Positions 45,517-55,109 of a stretch of DNA of 64,000 nt are shown in pieces. The DNA is from Parvibaculaceae bacterium Mf 1.05b.01 (GTDB taxonomy: Bacteria; Pseudomonadota; Alphaproteobacteria; Parvibaculales; Parvibaculaceae): assembly GCA_000509225.1 (NCBI GenBank), contig BAOK01000001.1:1116001-1180000 (forward strand), read 5' to 3'. The notes beneath the pieces were generated by a model. The model had not been told where the DNA came from and searched no databases. It saw only the letters and a list, made by a program, of their open reading frames with translations. The translations under genes were made by a program, and so were the position numbers. The first letter of the stretch is position 1. The number at the start of each line of letters is the position of its first letter.

Positions 45517-46548
45517 TCAGAGAAGCCCGGATGGTTTGCCATCGATAATCTGGTCAAGATATTCCGACAGGCCATATCCCACATGTCCGTCGCAGCGATA
45601 CTCGGTCATGCCTTCCGTAATGCGCGTATTAAGTTGCTGGCCATCTGGCGTCTTGCGCCTATTCCGGAGCGGGATGAGAGAAAGAACCGTCCCGTCGACC
45701 GTGTAGGTAGCACCCGACTTGGTCTTTACGTCAGCCCGGAGCGACGTCTGGTAGAAGTTGTCGTCCCATTCGCTTTCGATTTTGACATGCTCGATCAGAT
45801 CGTAAGCACCATCTTTAAGAACCATGCCGCCATGGCGTTCAACGCCTTCCTCATTCGTCACGATGGAGATCATCATGCCAAATTCCCGCCCGAAGTTCAT
45901 CGGCAGCCAGCGATACCAATTGATCGCCTGCCAGTGGCGCGGTCCCCAGCTTTTGTCCCTCAGCCCAAAGCCTGAGACGGTCCACTCTTCATCGCCAACA
46001 GTGATTGTCCCGCTCGCCGCCATATGCTGTTCATAGTGAGCCTTGGCAAAAGACTTCTCAGGATCAATCTCCAGTGACGACCCATCCTCTTTCACGGTCT
46101 CACCTCCGAACATTGGCGAGACGCCCTCATAGTCGAGCGAAACTGTGCATGGCACTGTCGGATGGTCTTTAAAAGCTTGAGACGGGTTTGCCATGTCGAA
46201 GGGTTTATCGAGAAGCAGGACCTTGCCTTCGTATGTCACTTTCAGCGTCTTGAAAGGTTCAATAACATCCACCTTGAGACCACCTGCGTCCATGGCGTCA
46301 TTGTTTTCGATTTTTGGTCGCCCAAACATGAAGCCTACACGGCCATCTGGCAGATAGAGACAGGCTGAGGTCTCGGCATAATGTTCGTTTGGTCGGTTAC
46401 CGATGCGAAACCATCCGCCGACTTTTTGGTCGGGGTCGAACATGTTGAAATACATGCTTTCATTATAGTTCGCAGCGTTATCCGGCGTATGCGTGTACTC
46501 ATCCTCTGGATCAAGGCGCAGTTTGAGCCCTTTTGCCAATTCCGCCAT
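45517..46548 (-). CDS. Uncharacterised protein resembling DUF7064/7065 hydroxyneurosporene-synthase-like folds
   Basis: 343 residues from the ATG at 46548, chosen for a strong GGGAGGAAG site; a frame open to 46590 adds 14 residues. Beta-rich with conserved-looking segments NESMYFNMFDPD, GWFRIGNRPNEH, WTVSGFGLRDKSWGPRHW and WYRWLPMNFG. These resemble the family of beta-sandwich proteins often annotated DUF7064 or DUF7065, which I recall beside the same phosphotransferase genes. It is the first gene of a five-gene operon. No function assigned; the name is tentative. Confidence 0.75.
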   Translation of the reverse strand: MAELAKGLKLRLDPEDEYTHTPDNAANYNESMYFNMFDPDQKVGGWFRIGNRPNEHYAETSACLYLPDGRVGFMFGRPKIENNDAMDAGGLKVDVIEPFKTLKVTYEGKVLLLDKPFDMANPSQAFKDHPTVPCTVSLDYEGVSPMFGGETVKEDGSSLEIDPEKSFAKAHYEQHMAASGTITVGDEEWTVSGFGLRDKSWGPRHWQAINWYRWLPMNFGREFGMMISIVTNEEGVERHGGMVLKDGAYDLIEHVKIESEWDDNFYQTSLRADVKTKSGATYTVDGTVLSLIPLRNRRKTPDGQQLNTRITEGMTEYRCDGHVGYGLSEYLDQIIDGKPSGLL

Positions 46549-46728
46549 TTCTTCCTCCCGTTCCGTACTAATTATCTGGTTCGCGGACATCGGAGCTGCG
46601 TGGCCTGATCGCGCTCACTATCCCCGGTTGTTACAGGGTCGGGTCCTCTTGCCCGGAAATCACCCTATATTTCTGACATGAAACACCGTAAATGGTAAGG
46701 GTGACCTAGGGTTAGGTAGAGGCCAAAA

Positions 46729-47442
46729 ATGACAGACCCAAGCGAGTACGATCAGCACCACATCATTCAACCTGCCAGAAAGGCGGGGATTACTTCGCGT
46801 CTGCGTACATATTTTTTAACGGGCCTCGCTGTTGCCGCACCCATATGGATAACGATTTATCTGCTCAGATGGTTTGTGGAGTTTATCGATACCTATGTGG
46901 TCGGGTTTTTTCCGGACCAATATCACCCGGATCAACTGCTTCCCTTCACGGTGCCCGGCATTGGGGTCATCATCGGCCTCGTCGGGCTCACTGTTCTTGG
47001 CGCGCTCACCGCGAACTTCCTGGGGCGGCGTATTCTGGCGTTTGGGGAACGGCTTGTGGACCGAATGCCGGTTGTCCGGAACATCTACAATGCGCTGAAA
47101 CAGATATTCGAAACCGTCATCTCACAGAGTGGTACGTCATTCCGAGAGGTTGGCCTTATCGAATATCCGCGTAAGGGCCTCTACGCTTTGGTCTTCGTCA
47201 CAACCCAGACAAAAGGGGAAGTCCTGGAGAAGGCATCGACTGATGACAGCCTGGTGAGTGTTTTTCTACCCACCACACCAAACCCCACATCTGGATTTCT
47301 TCTGTTCGTTCCGAAAAGCGATATCGAAATTCTTGACATGTCTGTTGAAGAGGCCGCGAAACTGGTCATCTCAGCGGGCCTTGTTGAACCATCTAACGGT
47401 GAGGGAAACACTGTTTCCCTCAATCAGCCAGACTCCAAATAA
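46729..47442 (+). CDS. DUF502 membrane protein
   Basis: 237 residues with two hydrophobic segments (about 27-50 and 75-97) joined by a polar loop, then a soluble domain with GERLVDRMPVVRNIYNALKQ and SGFLLFVPKSDI, typical of DUF502. It lies next to recG as in many alphaproteobacteria. Its 3' end overlaps the convergent recG stop by 19 bases. Function unknown. Confidence 0.94.
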   Translation: MTDPSEYDQHHIIQPARKAGITSRLRTYFLTGLAVAAPIWITIYLLRWFVEFIDTYVVGFFPDQYHPDQLLPFTVPGIGVIIGLVGLTVLGALTANFLGRRILAFGERLVDRMPVVRNIYNALKQIFETVISQSGTSFREVGLIEYPRKGLYALVFVTTQTKGEVLEKASTDDSLVSVFLPTTPNPTSGFLLFVPKSDIEILDMSVEEAAKLVISAGLVEPSNGEGNTVSLNQPDSK

Positions 47443-49508
47443 CGGATCGCTTCATCCCGCTCGAAGAGGTAGAGCAGGGTACGGAGCGCCTTGCCGCGCT
47501 CTGTCTGGAGCATGGGGTCTGTCTCAAGGATCAGCCGCGTATCGTCATGCGCTGTTGCGAGCAGGTCCGCATGGGCCACCGGATCGGCAAGCCGGAATTC
47601 AGGCAATCCACTTTGACGTGTCCCCAGAACCTCGCCAGCCCCGCGCAGTTTCAGGTCTTCTTCCGCGATCCGGAACCCATCCTCTGTTTCGCGGAGGATG
47701 TTGATCCTTGCCTTGGCGGTCTCGCCCAGAGGCGTTTGGTAGAGCAGCAGGCAGCTTGATTTGCCACTGCCGCGTCCCACCCGCCCCCTGAGCTGGTGGA
47801 GCTGCGAGAGCCCAAACCGTTCCGCATGCTCAATCACCATGATGGTCGCCTCCGGCACATCGACCCCCACCTCAATCACTGTGGTGGCGACCAGGATCGA
47901 AATCTCGCCGGATTGAAAACGCGCCATTACCGCATCTTTTTCCGCCGATTTCATGCGTCCATGTATGAGTCCCACTTTGTCGCCGAACTCTGCCTTTAAG
48001 GCCGCAGCTCGATCTTCCGCTGCAGCAACGTCCAGATGCTCGGATTCTTCAACCAGCGGGCACACCCAGTAAGCGCGCGCGCCACTGGTGATCGCGCGCC
48101 CGATCCCGTTCACCACCTCATCCAGGCGGGAGTTGGGGAGGGCTCGTGTATCAATAGGCTGACGACCTGCAGGTTTCTCCGTCAGACGGGTGACATCCAT
48201 ATCGCCATAGACGGTGAGCGACAGAGTGCGGGGAATAGGGGTTGCCGTCATCACCAGAACATCTGCTGGAATGCCGCCTTTGGCGGAGAGCTGAAGCCGT
48301 TGATGCACACCAAATCGATGTTGTTCGTCGACAACAGCCAATGCCAAGTCCTTGAACGCGACATCTCCTTCAAAGATGGCGTGGGTCCCGATAAGAATAT
48401 GGATGGCGCCGCTTTCCAGATCAGCAAGCAGTGCCTCGCGCTTTTTGCCCTTGTCGCGGCCCGTCAGGACTTCCAGCCGGACGCCCACGGCCTCACAGAG
48501 AGGTCCCAGGCTCGCAGCGTGCTGCCGAGCCAGAATCTCTGTGGGTGCCATCATGGCCCCCTGAGCGCCTGTTTCGACGGCATTGAGCATCGCCATCAAG
48601 GCGACGGCCGTTTTGCCGCTGCCAACGTCGCCCTGCAGCAACCGCAACATGCGCTTGTTTGCGGCCATATCGCCGTCTATTTCTGCCAGCGCCATCATCT
48701 GGGCATTCGTCAGCTTGAAGGGCAGGGAGCTAAGCACCTGCGAGCGCAGTTTGCCGTCTCCCCGGGTCTCCCGACCGGCTCTGGACCGCATCCGTGTGCG
48801 GACGAGCCCCAGCGCCAGCTGGTTGGCTAGAAGCTCGTCATAGGCCAGCCGAGACCGGGCAGAGATTCCTGGCTCCAGATCTGCGGCGCTTTCCGGCGCG
48901 TGGGCGGTCCCCAGAGCCTCTTTCCAGGATGGGTAGTTTTGTTTGGCGAGCCAATTTGGTTCCTGCCATTCGGGCAGGTCTGGCACCAGATCAAGAGCGC
49001 CACGCACAGCCTTTGCCATAACCTTCAATGTGACACCTGCTGTCAGCGGGTATACCGGCTCGATCAGCGGCATTTCTGCAGCGTTTTCCGGCGCCACGAT
49101 ATGGTCTGGGTGGGGCATTTGAGGGTCGCCCTGGTAGTAGTCTACGCGACCTGAAATGATCCGCCGCGCGCCTTCCGGAAGCACCTTTGTCAGGTAGTCC
49201 GGACGGGCGCGGAAGAAGATGAGTGGCATCTCCCCGGTTTCGTCTGACACATGAACGCGGTAGGGCAAGCGCTTGTTTCTAGAGGGAATATGCGTACCGA
49301 CGTCTACTTCAAGCGTTGCGATCTCCCCATCCACCGTCTGCGCAATTTTGGGACGGTTGCGCCGGTCGATCAGGCTCGCTGGCAGATGCCAGACCAGGTC
49401 GATGACATGTTTCCCGACGGGTTTTTCGAGCAGCTTCTCAAGGCGTGGCCCAATGCCGGGCAGCCGCGAAATCGGTGCAAAAACAGGAAAAAGGACTTCG
49501 GGCCGCAT
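47424..49508 (-). CDS. recG: ATP-dependent DNA helicase RecG
   Basis: Branched-DNA helicase that remodels stalled forks and Holliday junctions. 694 residues. The wedge/OB domain occupies the N-terminal third; Walker A is GDVGSGKT at 293-300 and the DEQH box at 394-397; the conserved QLHQLRGRVGRG motif VI lies near 590. It diverges from sdhE, with 124 bases between starts. Confidence 0.98.
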   Translation of the reverse strand: MRPEVLFPVFAPISRLPGIGPRLEKLLEKPVGKHVIDLVWHLPASLIDRRNRPKIAQTVDGEIATLEVDVGTHIPSRNKRLPYRVHVSDETGEMPLIFFRARPDYLTKVLPEGARRIISGRVDYYQGDPQMPHPDHIVAPENAAEMPLIEPVYPLTAGVTLKVMAKAVRGALDLVPDLPEWQEPNWLAKQNYPSWKEALGTAHAPESAADLEPGISARSRLAYDELLANQLALGLVRTRMRSRAGRETRGDGKLRSQVLSSLPFKLTNAQMMALAEIDGDMAANKRMLRLLQGDVGSGKTAVALMAMLNAVETGAQGAMMAPTEILARQHAASLGPLCEAVGVRLEVLTGRDKGKKREALLADLESGAIHILIGTHAIFEGDVAFKDLALAVVDEQHRFGVHQRLQLSAKGGIPADVLVMTATPIPRTLSLTVYGDMDVTRLTEKPAGRQPIDTRALPNSRLDEVVNGIGRAITSGARAYWVCPLVEESEHLDVAAAEDRAAALKAEFGDKVGLIHGRMKSAEKDAVMARFQSGEISILVATTVIEVGVDVPEATIMVIEHAERFGLSQLHQLRGRVGRGSGKSSCLLLYQTPLGETAKARINILRETEDGFRIAEEDLKLRGAGEVLGTRQSGLPEFRLADPVAHADLLATAHDDTRLILETDPMLQTERGKALRTLLYLFERDEAIRYLESG

Positions 49509-49632
49509 GGGTTTCCGTCAATCAGTTGAACATGTCGTTATCTTAGCCAATCCTACCCGGGACGGGCTGACAGGCAGAGCGGAAACGTATATATCCTGCG
49601 GCCAAAGCACTACCACCGATATTGAGGCTTTC

Positions 49633-49923
49633 ATGACCGACGAGACGGTAGACGTCCGCCGCAAGCGGCTGCAGTTCCGGGCCTGGCACCGGGGCATTAA
49701 GGAAATGGACCTCATCATGGGGCGGTTTGCCGACGCGCATATTCAGGAGCTGGACACGCCGGATCTGGATCTGTTTGAGGCGCTGCTCGAAGAGCCCGAC
49801 GATCAGGTCTATGGCTGGATCGCGAATCGTGAGCCTGTTCCTGACGCCTTTAACACCCCTATTTTCAAACGCATCTGTCAGCTCGATTTCATGGGCACGG
49901 CGGTCCCCAAGAGGCCTGAATAG
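49633..49923 (+). CDS. sdhE: FAD assembly factor SdhE
   Basis: 96-residue protein that attaches FAD covalently to succinate dehydrogenase SdhA. The family signature R-G-x-x-E is present as HRGIKEMD, which contacts the flavoprotein. The ATG at 49633 gives the normal length; a longer frame from 49273 runs antisense to recG and is not credible. It sits between recG and mfd, as in other alphaproteobacteria, five bases before mfd, so the two are co-transcribed. Confidence 0.96.
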   Translation: MTDETVDVRRKRLQFRAWHRGIKEMDLIMGRFADAHIQELDTPDLDLFEALLEEPDDQVYGWIANREPVPDAFNTPIFKRICQLDFMGTAVPKRPE

Positions 49924-49928
49924 ACGCT

Positions 49929-52900
49929 GTGACGCTTCATGAACGCATTTTGACGTCCAAGGGACAGCTCACCCTTGGGGAGACACCAGAGGGCTATGAC
50001 GCCCTGGTCCTGGCCGATATTGCCCGAGCGTCGGAGGCACCCGTGCTTCATATCGCGCGGGATGATGCGCGCCTGAGCGCCCTTGCTGAGGCACTGGTGT
50101 TTTTCGCCCCCGATCTGGAGATACTGAAATTCCCCGCCTGGGACTGTCTTCCCTATGATCGCGTCTCACCGCAATCAGAAGTGGTCGCCCAACGAATGGC
50201 GACGCTTGCGCGCCTCGTCCGCCTCGGCGAGTCGAAGAAGCCCCTTGTGGTGTTGGCGACGGTCAATGCGGCCCTGCAGCGGGTGCCGCCGCATCAGTTA
50301 CTGGAAGAGGGCGCCTGGGGAGCAGCAGCAGGCGACCGGATCGATCTGGACGGCCTCTTAGAATATCTCACCCTCAATGGATATAACCGCACCGGCACCG
50401 TTCGGGAGCCTGGTGAATATGCCGTGCGGGGCGGCATTGTTGATCTCTATCCACCGGATGGAGACACAGCACTTCGTCTGGACATGTTTGGCGACACGCT
50501 TGAAGCGATCCGGACATTTGATCCCGAAGATCAGCTCACAACCGGCAAGCGCCCGCGCATGGACCTGGTTCCGGTGAGCGAAATTCACCTTGATGAGGAA
50601 GCAATCCGTCGCTTTCGAGCAGGGTATGTTGCTGCGTTTGGCGCTGTATCAGACGCTGATCCACTTTATGAAGCGGTTAGTGAAGGCCGCAAGCATCACG
50701 GCATGGAGCACTGGCTTCCGCTTTTCCATGAAAGTCTGGACACGCTCTTCGGCTATCTCGATGGATCACCGATCACCCTGGACCAGCTGGTCGACGATGC
50801 CCGCCAGTCCCGGTTGGATCTGATCAACGACTATTATGAGGCGCGCGAAACTGCCCTCAAAATGAAAAACCTTGAGGGCACCAGCTTCAAGCCGTTGCCG
50901 GCTGCTGCTCTCTATCTCGATGAAGAGGAATGGCAGAAGCAGCTCGCTGAGCGACAGGTCAGGATTTTCACTCCCTTCGCGCAGCCAGACAGCGACACAT
51001 CGCTCAGCCTTGGGGCAAAAGAAGGTCGAAGCTTTGCGCCGGAACGTCAGCAGGACGGCGTCAATGTGTTCGATGCGCTCGCCACTCATATTCGCGGGCT
51101 ACGCGCCGCGAAGAAGCGCATTGCCCTTGCCAGCTGGAGTGCAGGTGCCCGGGAGCGGCTTCAAGGCGTCCTGAAGGATCACGGTGTCGAGAACATCGCT
51201 CCGACTGACGATTGGGCGAGTGTGCTTTCGAGCAATCCGGCAATGGTCCATTTATTGGTGCTGGGGCTGGAGACAGGCTTTGAGACGGGTGATGTTGCTG
51301 TCATCAGCGAGCAGGATGTGCTGGGGGACCGGCTTGTCCGGCGTCACCGTAAGAAGCGCGCAGACAATTTCCTTAAAGAAGCGTCCAGCCTGTCACCCGG
51401 CGATATCGTGGTGCATGTGGATCATGGGATCGGCCGATTTGATGGGTTGCAGACGATCGACGTGACGGGCGCTCCCCATGACTGCGTGCTCTTACTCTAT
51501 CACGGCGGCGACAAGCTCTTTCTTCCGGTTGAGAATATTGAGCTGCTTTCGCGCTATGGCTCGGACGACACTGTGGTGCAGCTGGACCGGTTGGGCGGCA
51601 CTGGTTGGCAGGCACGGAAGGCCAAACTCAAAGAGCGCATCACAGAAATGGCGGGAGAGCTGATCAAGATCGCCGCTGCACGCGAGTTGAAAGACGCGCC
51701 GAAATTTGTGCCTCAAGAAGGGGCATTTGATGAGTTCTGCGCGCGCTTCCCGTTTGACGAGACTGATGACCAGCTGCAGTCAATCGAGGCTGTCATCGAA
51801 GACCTGTCACTCGGCCGTCCGATGGACCGACTTGTCTGTGGTGACGTGGGCTTTGGCAAAACAGAGGTGGCGCTCCGCGCGGCCTTTGTTGCCGCCATGG
51901 AAGGCCGTCAGGTTGCGGTCGTCGTTCCGACCACCCTGTTGGCACGGCAGCACTACAAAACATTCCTTGAGCGCTTCAAGGGTTTGCCAATCCGGCTCGG
52001 ACGTCTTTCGCGTCTCGTTGGCACCAAAGAAGCCAATCAGACTCGCGAGGAACTCGCCAATGGTCAGGTTGATGTGATCATTGGAACCCACGCATTGCTC
52101 GCCAAGAGCATCAAGTTCAAAGATCTGGGGCTGCTTATCGTCGATGAGGAGCAGCATTTCGGTGTTTCCCACAAGGAGCGCTTAAAGCAACTCAAAGCCG
52201 ATGTACACGTATTGACGCTCACCGCGACGCCCATTCCGCGAACGCTGCAACTGGCGCTCTCCGGTGTGAGGGAACTTTCCATCATTGCTACACCGCCGGT
52301 CGACCGTTTGGCCGTGCGAACCTATGTAACCCCATTCGATCCAGTTGTGATCCGTGAAGCAATCCTGCGGGAGCATTATCGTGGCGGGCAGAGTTTCTAT
52401 GTATGTCCGCGTATCGCCGACCTTGGCGAGATTGAAGAATTCCTCCGCGAACAAGTGCCGGAAGTGAAATTCATTACCGCCCATGGCCAGATGACGCCGA
52501 GCGAGCTCGAAGACAAAATGACAGCTTTTTATGACGGGCAATATGATGTGCTTCTGTCCACGACCATCGTGGAGTCAGGCATTGATATTCCCTCAGCTAA
52601 TACGCTGGCCATTCACCGGGCGGATATGTTCGGCCTCTCCCAGCTTTATCAGCTGCGGGGACGTGTCGGACGATCGAAATCGCGTGCCTACGCTTATTTC
52701 ACCACACCCGCTACACGGAAGCTCACCGCCAATGCCGAGAAGCGGCTTCGTGTCCTGCAATCACTTGATAGCCTCGGCGCCGGGTTCACGCTCGCAAGTC
52801 ACGACCTCGACATTCGAGGAGCAGGCAATCTCTTAGGTGATGAACAATCGGGACATATTCGAGAAGTCGGATATGAGCTCTATCAGGAGATGCTGGAAGA

Positions 52901-53408
52901 GGCCGTCGCTCAACTTCGCGGAGAAGAAGGCGAGGGATCCGATCAATGGTCGCCGCAAATCAATATTGGCACGCCAGTTCTCATCCCAGATCACTATGTC
53001 ACTGATCTCGACGCCCGCATGGCACTTTATCGACGCCTCTCTCAGGTTGAAAGCCGCACCGAGATCGATGCCTTTGCTGCGGAATTGATTGACCGGTTCG
53101 GGCCGCTGCCAGAAGAAGTCGACTCGCTGCTCAAGATCGTTGAGATCAAAGGCTTCTGCCGCGCCGCCGGGATAGAAAAAATCGACGCGGGGCCAAAAGG
53201 GGCCGTGCTCACGTTCCGCGATAATGCTTTTGCGAACCCGGTTGGGCTGGTTGAGTTCATCAATGATGAACGGGACAGGGCGAAGCTACGGCCTGATCAC
53301 AAGCTCGTTTTTAAACGGGCGTGGGATCTCTCCGAAGATCGGCTGGGTGGGACATTCAAGCTTGCCCGGAAGCTCTCTGAACTTGCAGCAGAGACGGAAG
53401 CAGCTTAG
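49929..53408 (+). CDS. mfd: Transcription-repair coupling factor
   Basis: Removes stalled RNA polymerase and recruits UvrA to lesions. 1,159 residues with a GTG start. The UvrB-like N-terminal module, the RNA-polymerase-interaction domain (DIVVHVDHGIGRFDG) and the RecG-like translocase are all visible; Walker A is GDVGFGKT at 638-645, DEEQH follows, and motif VI is QLRGRVGRS. The C-terminal TRCF domain is complete. Its stop overlaps the convergent DsbA-family gene by four bases. Together with uvrA elsewhere in the window it gives transcription-coupled repair. Confidence 0.98.
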   Translation: MTLHERILTSKGQLTLGETPEGYDALVLADIARASEAPVLHIARDDARLSALAEALVFFAPDLEILKFPAWDCLPYDRVSPQSEVVAQRMATLARLVRLGESKKPLVVLATVNAALQRVPPHQLLEEGAWGAAAGDRIDLDGLLEYLTLNGYNRTGTVREPGEYAVRGGIVDLYPPDGDTALRLDMFGDTLEAIRTFDPEDQLTTGKRPRMDLVPVSEIHLDEEAIRRFRAGYVAAFGAVSDADPLYEAVSEGRKHHGMEHWLPLFHESLDTLFGYLDGSPITLDQLVDDARQSRLDLINDYYEARETALKMKNLEGTSFKPLPAAALYLDEEEWQKQLAERQVRIFTPFAQPDSDTSLSLGAKEGRSFAPERQQDGVNVFDALATHIRGLRAAKKRIALASWSAGARERLQGVLKDHGVENIAPTDDWASVLSSNPAMVHLLVLGLETGFETGDVAVISEQDVLGDRLVRRHRKKRADNFLKEASSLSPGDIVVHVDHGIGRFDGLQTIDVTGAPHDCVLLLYHGGDKLFLPVENIELLSRYGSDDTVVQLDRLGGTGWQARKAKLKERITEMAGELIKIAAARELKDAPKFVPQEGAFDEFCARFPFDETDDQLQSIEAVIEDLSLGRPMDRLVCGDVGFGKTEVALRAAFVAAMEGRQVAVVVPTTLLARQHYKTFLERFKGLPIRLGRLSRLVGTKEANQTREELANGQVDVIIGTHALLAKSIKFKDLGLLIVDEEQHFGVSHKERLKQLKADVHVLTLTATPIPRTLQLALSGVRELSIIATPPVDRLAVRTYVTPFDPVVIREAILREHYRGGQSFYVCPRIADLGEIEEFLREQVPEVKFITAHGQMTPSELEDKMTAFYDGQYDVLLSTTIVESGIDIPSANTLAIHRADMFGLSQLYQLRGRVGRSKSRAYAYFTTPATRKLTANAEKRLRVLQSLDSLGAGFTLASHDLDIRGAGNLLGDEQSGHIREVGYELYQEMLEEAVAQLRGEEGEGSDQWSPQINIGTPVLIPDHYVTDLDARMALYRRLSQVESRTEIDAFAAELIDRFGPLPEEVDSLLKIVEIKGFCRAAGIEKIDAGPKGAVLTFRDNAFANPVGLVEFINDERDRAKLRPDHKLVFKRAWDLSEDRLGGTFKLARKLSELAAETEAA

Positions 53409-54061
53409 GCCTCAGCAGCTGGCCGTTCTACAAGCCGTTCCTGAACACGGGCAAACACTTTTGTCAGCGTTTCCACATCCTGAGCGCCAACAACTGAGAA
53501 TTTGTTTTCAAACAGGAAACAGGGGACACCGGTGACACCCATCTCGCGGGCCATGTGGTCTTCATACTCCACCTGTTTGCGGTCCGCATCGCTGGCAAGC
53601 AGCTCTTTGACCAGCGCCACATCCATGCCGATATCAGAGGCAACCTCGATCAGCACTTCAGCCTTGCCAACATCCTCTCCCTCTTCAAAATACCGCTTAA
53701 AGAGAAGTTCGACTGCTTCCATTTGAAGACCGGCGCTCCCCGCCCAGCGCACCAGACGATGGCTATCGAGCGTATTTGGCGAGCGTTTGATCTGGTCGAA
53801 AGCAAAATTGATGCCTTCCTTTTCCCCAAGCTCAGAAATCATTTTGCCCGCTTCTTTTGCGCGCTCAGAACCAAACTTCCGCTCATAGTATTTTTGCCTG
53901 TCCACACCCTCAGCTGGAATGGTGGCGTCGAGCTGATAGGGCCGCCACGAAATGGCGATCTCAACGTCTTTGCGATCCCATGCGCTGACGGCCTTATCCA
54001 GCCGTTTCTTGCCGATGTAGCACCAGGGACAAACTGTGTCGGAAATAACGTCGAGCTGCAT
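53405..54061 (-). CDS. DsbA family oxidoreductase (FrnE-like)
   Basis: 218 residues with a thioredoxin-fold active site CPWC at 11-14 (DTVCPWCYIGKKRLD) and the cis-Pro region GVTGVPCFLF. No signal peptide, so it is cytoplasmic and unlike classical periplasmic DsbA; FrnE-type enzymes act in polyketide-type isomerisation or oxidative stress. The Cys in GVPCF is a second possible thiol. Converges on mfd. Confidence 0.94.
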   Translation of the reverse strand: MQLDVISDTVCPWCYIGKKRLDKAVSAWDRKDVEIAISWRPYQLDATIPAEGVDRQKYYERKFGSERAKEAGKMISELGEKEGINFAFDQIKRSPNTLDSHRLVRWAGSAGLQMEAVELLFKRYFEEGEDVGKAEVLIEVASDIGMDVALVKELLASDADRKQVEYEDHMAREMGVTGVPCFLFENKFSVVGAQDVETLTKVFARVQERLVERPAAEA

Positions 54062-54222
54062 GGAAGTTCCTCAGGTTTATATGTTTTGATGCCATAGTAT
54101 GACGCCTGTGTCCGTTCCACGCAAAACCTGAACGCTCACAATGACTTGACGGAGATGGTGGGACTTGACGGTGGTGGTTTGAAACATAGGATGCGCCAAG
54201 ACCACACCTCAGGAGCTTCCAG

Positions 54223-54993
54223 ATGACTTTTGTGCCCCCATCCCCCCAAGACCTCACAGGCAAGGTTGCCATCGTGACGGGTACAACCAGTGGGCTTGGC
54301 CGTCGGTTCGCCCAGGTGCTGGCGAACGCCGGAGCTGCTGTCGCGATTACTGGTCGGCGGGTCGATCGACTGGAAAGCCTTGGTGAGGAAATTGAAGCAA
54401 TGGGAGCACGTATGCTTCCCGTTCAGCTCGACGTCACCGAGGTTTCGTCCATCGAGCGGTGCGTCCGCGAAGTCGAGACCGAGCTTGGCCACATTGATCT
54501 GCTGGTCAATAACGCAGGCATGAATGTTCAGTCGCCTGCTGTCGACATGGCACCGGAAGACTTCGATACAATGATGTCGACTAACATGAGGGGCTCCTTT
54601 TTTATGGCAACCCGTGTTGCCCAACGCATGATTGAGCGGGGCGAGGGGGGCACCATAATCAATATTGCATCGATCGGAGCCCACACCGTCCTTCCCGGCC
54701 TCGCAACCTATTGTATGTCTAAGGCTGCTGTCGCGATGATGACCCGTTCGTTGGCTCATGAATGGGCGCGCCACAAGATCAATGTCAATGCGCTTTGCCC
54801 CGGCTTCATTGAAACCGAGCTCAACAGCGAATGGTTTGCAAGCGCTGGCGGCGAGAAGCAAATAAAAACGTGGCCCCGCCGACGTCTGGGCCAACAAACT
54901 GATCTGGATGGTGCCTTGCTGATGCTTGCATCACAACAAGGACGCCTCGTGACCGGGTCAGTTTTGACCATAGATGACGGGCAGTCTCTCTAG
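54223..54993 (+). CDS. SDR family NAD(P)-dependent oxidoreductase
   Basis: 256 residues. Classical short-chain dehydrogenase: cofactor loop TGTTSGLG at 20-27 or so, NNAG at 96-99, Ser150, Tyr163 and Lys167 (YCMSK). The Arg residues in TGRRVDR after the second strand favour NADP(H). It lies alone between the DsbA-like gene and the orphan tandem pair. Substrate unknown; gluconate 5-dehydrogenase-like enzymes share this pattern. Confidence 0.94.
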   Translation: MTFVPPSPQDLTGKVAIVTGTTSGLGRRFAQVLANAGAAVAITGRRVDRLESLGEEIEAMGARMLPVQLDVTEVSSIERCVREVETELGHIDLLVNNAGMNVQSPAVDMAPEDFDTMMSTNMRGSFFMATRVAQRMIERGEGGTIINIASIGAHTVLPGLATYCMSKAAVAMMTRSLAHEWARHKINVNALCPGFIETELNSEWFASAGGEKQIKTWPRRRLGQQTDLDGALLMLASQQGRLVTGSVLTIDDGQSL

Positions 54994-55031
54994 GTTCCCC
55001 ATACCCCTCTAACGGCTGTAAGGCTGTCACG

Positions 55032-55046
55032 CGAATGCAGCATTCG
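55032..55046. repeat. Small hairpin after the SDR gene
   Basis: CGAATG-CAG-CATTCG, a perfect six-base stem 39 bases after the SDR stop. No T run. Confidence 0.3.
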
Positions 55047-55109
55047 GGGCGGAGAATGGTGGTCACACTAGACCGGCATTTACCCCTCTGATCCTGCTTG
55101 AGCTGCAAA

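Noticed and set aside
48036-48830. 264-codon open frame antisense to recG
   Set aside because: No recognisable domain and no ribosome site; shadow of the recG reading frame.
54136-54897. 253-codon open frame on the minus strand
   Set aside because: Antisense to the SDR gene, which has complete catalytic motifs.
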